A stretch of 42,394 bases of DNA from Dethiobacter sp. (lineage in GTDB: Bacteria; Bacillota_D; Dethiobacteria; Dethiobacterales; Dethiobacteraceae), in the NCBI GenBank assembly GCA_018333395.1, contig JAGXSQ010000172.1, positions 1-42,394 of the forward strand, given 5' to 3'. Both the position numbers and the translations under genes were made by a program. A model generated the notes under the pieces. That model was not told the DNA's origin. It saw only the letters and a program-made list of their open reading frames with translations, and did not search any database. This document shows, in pieces, positions 40,288 to 42,394 of the stretch (position 1 is the stretch's first letter; each line of letters begins with the position of its first letter).

Positions 40288-40951
40288 ACCTTACCCCCCT
40301 CACCGGAACGCGTTTAGAGAGCAGAGATAGACACCGCATCTGTATGTTGTACATCCAAACATATAAACCGGTAAAACCAACGAGGGACGACAGGAACACT
40401 ACTAATACCTGCGGACTCATCACCCTCACGCGTTCGATCCCGCCTAAATCGGGATGGAGCGAGGGGAATGCTCGCGGCACAATAAAGACAAGAAACGGGA
40501 CGGTAAGAAAAGCCAATATCGCGTACACAGCCGACAATCTGGCGCGCCGATCAGAATCAGCTATGGCGCCGCGCAAGACAAAATACGCCGCATAAATCAT
40601 TAACAGGACGGCGATAGACGTCTGCCGCGGGTCCCAATTCCAGTACAGGCCCCAAGCAGCTCTGCTCCAGATGGCGCCGGTCACGGCAGCCAGAAGACAG
40701 AAGAGAGTACCCAGTTCCGCGTTAACCTGGGCTTGGCGGTCCAGTTTCGCCTCCCCCTTCAGCAAATAGCTCACAGAATTTACAGTAGCCAGCAAATAGG
40801 CCAGTACCGCGATCCAGGCGGCAGGGACATGATAGACAATAATCCGCGCTGTCTCACCGGTGGCACCGAAGCCGGGGATAGCGGGAATATAAAGAAAGGA
40901 GGCTAGCACTACGGCAGTCATCCAGATACCTAAGCTAATTTGTCCGATCAC
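40280..40951 (-). CDS. ccmC: CcmC heme-handling membrane protein
   Basis: 223-aa System I protein that hands heme to CcmE. Six helices and the WWD motif WGLYWNWDPRQTSIAVLL are present, with conserved histidines in IVYHVPAAW and FPSLHPDLGG flanking it. The start is GTG 40951. It belongs to the ccmABCDE set upstream and its end overlaps ccmD. The motif separates it from the similar CcsA, encoded further down the same operon. Confidence 0.93.
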   Translation of the reverse strand: MIGQISLGIWMTAVVLASFLYIPAIPGFGATGETARIIVYHVPAAWIAVLAYLLATVNSVSYLLKGEAKLDRQAQVNAELGTLFCLLAAVTGAIWSRAAWGLYWNWDPRQTSIAVLLMIYAAYFVLRGAIADSDRRARLSAVYAILAFLTVPFLVFIVPRAFPSLHPDLGGIERVRVMSPQVLVVFLSSLVGFTGLYVWMYNIQMRCLSLLSKRVPVRGVRYE

Positions 40952-40993
40952 TTCTCGCGCCTCGCTTTGCGTTTGCTAAAACAAGAGTTCCTC

Positions 40994-41677
40994 TTACTCG
41001 TTCCAGACATACTCAAAAAGCAGGAACGAAGCCGCCAGCACGATGCCATTGTAAAAGAAAAGCAGCCCTAAGTCTGTCATCATGCTCTCTGGCAAGCCGC
41101 CAGCAAACGCCGTGCTGGTGGCGCTGATGGCGCTGATTAAAAGAGGCAGCAAGATAGGAAAAGACAACACGGTCATGACCGACCCTTTAGCGGCGGCCCT
41201 GGCCGCAATGGCGGCCAGAATCGTGCCAGCGCCCGCTAGCCCCAGGACACCTAGAAGTACTGTGGCCAGAAACCCTCTCACGTTAGCTACCGACAAATTA
41301 GACATCAGCAGGTAGAGCGGCACAATGAGGACGGTAAGACTAAAAAGAAGCACCGTGTTAAATAGATACTTGCCCAAGAACACCGGCTCGGGGTCTGCGG
41401 CCATCTTCAAGGCCAGAACTGTACCGGCTTCTTCTTCTTGTATAAAAGTTCGAGCGAGTCCGGTCATGGCGGAAAAAAAGAGTATCATCCATAGTAGGGC
41501 CGCCGCAACATCCGTATCGGCCATACTTCCACCCAAGGAAAAACTAATTGTACTCAAGGTGGTCAGAGCGAACATGACTAGAGCGCTGTAGGCGTAACGA
41601 GTCCTAAACTCCAGCTGCAGATCCTTGCGTAGCACCGCTAAAGCTCTGCTAAGCCAGGGAAAGCGTTTGATCCCCAT
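40994..41677 (-). CDS. ccmB: Heme exporter membrane protein CcmB
   Basis: 227-aa ABC-type membrane subunit with six helices (SALVMFALTTLSTISFSLG, VAALLWMILFFSAMTGL, FNTVLLFSLTVLIVPLYLL, GVLGLAGAGTILAAIAA, FPILLPLLISAI, and the last near the C-terminus). RTFIQEEEAGTVLALKM and VFLGKYLFN match CcmB. ATG 41677 lies within the end of ccmA (29-base overlap). With CcmA it forms the ATP-driven part that frees holo-CcmE from CcmC. Confidence 0.9.
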   Translation of the reverse strand: MGIKRFPWLSRALAVLRKDLQLEFRTRYAYSALVMFALTTLSTISFSLGGSMADTDVAAALLWMILFFSAMTGLARTFIQEEEAGTVLALKMAADPEPVFLGKYLFNTVLLFSLTVLIVPLYLLMSNLSVANVRGFLATVLLGVLGLAGAGTILAAIAARAAAKGSVMTVLSFPILLPLLISAISATSTAFAGGLPESMMTDLGLLFFYNGIVLAASFLLFEYVWNE

Positions 41678-42266
41678 AGCGAAGCTCCTCGGGTGAATTT
41701 GTGGCCATAAGGACCATCCCTCGTGCCCGCTGCCCCCTAATGACCTTCTCCACTAACGCCGCCCCTTTTTCATCCATATGACTGGTAGGCTCGTCCAAAA
41801 TCAAGACGTGCGGCTTGTGCCATAGCGCACACGCGTACTTCAGCCGTTGTTTCATGCCGGAAGAAAAGGTTCCCAGATAATCGCGGCCCCGGCCCTGTAA
41901 GCCTACAAACTCCAACAACTCCCGCGCTCGCGCTAAAGTAAATGGTAACCCCCTTACGGCGCTGAAAAACTCTAGGTTCTCCACAGCGGAAAGGTCGTCA
42001 TAGAGGTAAAGATCGGTCGAAACCAAACCCAGTTGCCTCCGCCTCTCCGCTGCCGTCAGCGATCTGCCCTCAAGCACCAAATCTACCTGGCCTGAGGTGG
42101 CGGGAATCAGTCCACACAGGATTAGTAAGAAGGTAGTTTTTCCGGAGCCATTGGGGCCGCGAACAGCAAAGACTGACCGGTCCGGAACAGAAATGTTGAT
42201 GTCGGTGAAGAGCCTGCGACCATGATAAGCTTTACTAAGCCCTCTGACCTCTATTCGATTGTCCAC
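41649..42266 (-). CDS. ccmA: Heme exporter ATPase CcmA
   Basis: 205-aa ABC ATPase. Walker A GPNGSGKTT (about 36), a FSSGMKQRLKYACAL signature of the CcmA type, Walker B VLILDEPTSHMD. The short length and the closing ATNSPEELRYGD, with Asn in place of the usual switch His, fit CcmA. The start is GTG 42266. It opens the System I part of the operon, although a gene upstream (see the partial one) may be co-transcribed. Confidence 0.9.
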   Translation of the reverse strand: MDNRIEVRGLSKAYHGRRLFTDINISVPDRSVFAVRGPNGSGKTTFLLILCGLIPATSGQVDLVLEGRSLTAAERRRQLGLVSTDLYLYDDLSAVENLEFFSAVRGLPFTLARARELLEFVGLQGRGRDYLGTFSSGMKQRLKYACALWHKPHVLILDEPTSHMDEKGAALVEKVIRGQRARGMVLMATNSPEELRYGDQTLSLA

Positions 42267-42323
42267 GACCTAACTCCTTCTTCAATTCCTTTTCTTCTCC
42301 ACCTCGTGTAATTTTAGGGGTCT

Positions 42324-42394
42324 TTATTGCTGAGGAGCGGCGGTTCCTTCCCGGGCTGTCTCCTGCCGCTCCCAGCGCAGGTAGCGCCGGACGG
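42324..42394 (-). CDS. C-terminal end of an unidentified gene (partial)
   Basis: One minus-strand frame entering from the right edge reads VRRYLRWERQETAREGTAAPQQ and stops at TAA 42324-42326, about 60 bases before ccmA. The charged tail is compatible with the end of a real protein, perhaps another member of the cytochrome operon. Too short to identify. Confidence 0.35.
   Translation of the reverse strand, partial: VRRYLRWERQETAREGTAAPQQ

Noticed and set aside
1..42394. CRISPR array, prophage genes, tRNA or rRNA
   Set aside because: No spaced direct repeats, no phage structural or integrase genes and no tRNA or rRNA sequence were recognised.

Overview
This 42.4 kb window looks like the chromosome of an anaerobic, spore-forming, Gram-positive-type Firmicute with a fairly high GC content. 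I lean towards the Peptococcaceae/Desulfotomaculum-Moorella area, but that is an inference. The support is: a dipicolinate synthase subunit with a sporulation-type promoter, an S-layer-homology (SLH) protein plus the CsaB/TagA/TagO wall-polymer cluster, Firmicute families (DUF3786, DUF5693), an NrfA nitrite reductase, many TTG/GTG starts and strong GGAGG ribosome sites. No rRNA or tRNA gene was seen.

Left part (1-11.2 kb). A glyceraldehyde-3-phosphate dehydrogenase gene (gap, minus strand) has what looks like the 5' end of a group II intron just behind it, and a 5'-truncated moeA relic upstream. Then comes a cobalamin riboswitch with its own terminator, controlling a six-gene plus-strand operon. 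The operon encodes a 1170-aa SLH surface protein built like vertebrate intrinsic factor/transcobalamin (alpha-barrel repeats plus DUF4430), a small membrane-anchored DUF4430 protein, a secreted alpha-barrel protein, and an ECF transporter (EcfT, fused EcfA-EcfA, S component). I read it as a surface-to-membrane vitamin B12 capture and import system. It is followed by a frameshifted relic of a second, diverged gap gene, so the whole block sits between two gap 3' ends.

Middle part (11.3-18.9 kb). dapB and spoVFB (dpaB), the latter with a SigK-like promoter. An SsuABC/TauABC-like ABC transporter behind a structured leader. A hydrolase fused to an FlK-like thioesterase. Two divergent small HTH regulators with good SigA promoters. 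An aquaglyceroporin-arsC pair (arsenic detoxification).

Catabolic part (18.9-27.6 kb, minus strand). A four-gene CoA operon (CoA-transferase, enoyl-CoA hydratase, HMG-CoA-lyase-like protein, acyl-CoA dehydrogenase), a sodium/solute symporter with a small partner subunit, and a PAS-PAS-AAA-HTH enhancer-binding protein. A clear -24/-12 (sigma-54) promoter precedes the CoA operon and another precedes the transporter pair, so the block reads as one self-contained sigma-54 regulon for a carboxylic acid, probably branched.

Right part (27.8-42.4 kb). DUF3786 plus a 2-hydroxyacid dehydrogenase; a DUF362 protein; then DUF5693-csaB-tagA-tagO (minus), which should make the pyruvylated wall polymer that SLH proteins such as the B12 protein bind; a small exported protein of unknown role; and finally a minus-strand operon ccmA-ccmB-ccmC-ccmD-ccmE-resB-ccsA-nrfA. 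The last combines System I heme-export/chaperone parts, including a cysteine-type CcmE, with the System II synthase (ResB-CcsA), upstream of a five-heme nitrite reductase that has no nrfH next to it. A partial gene runs off the right end.
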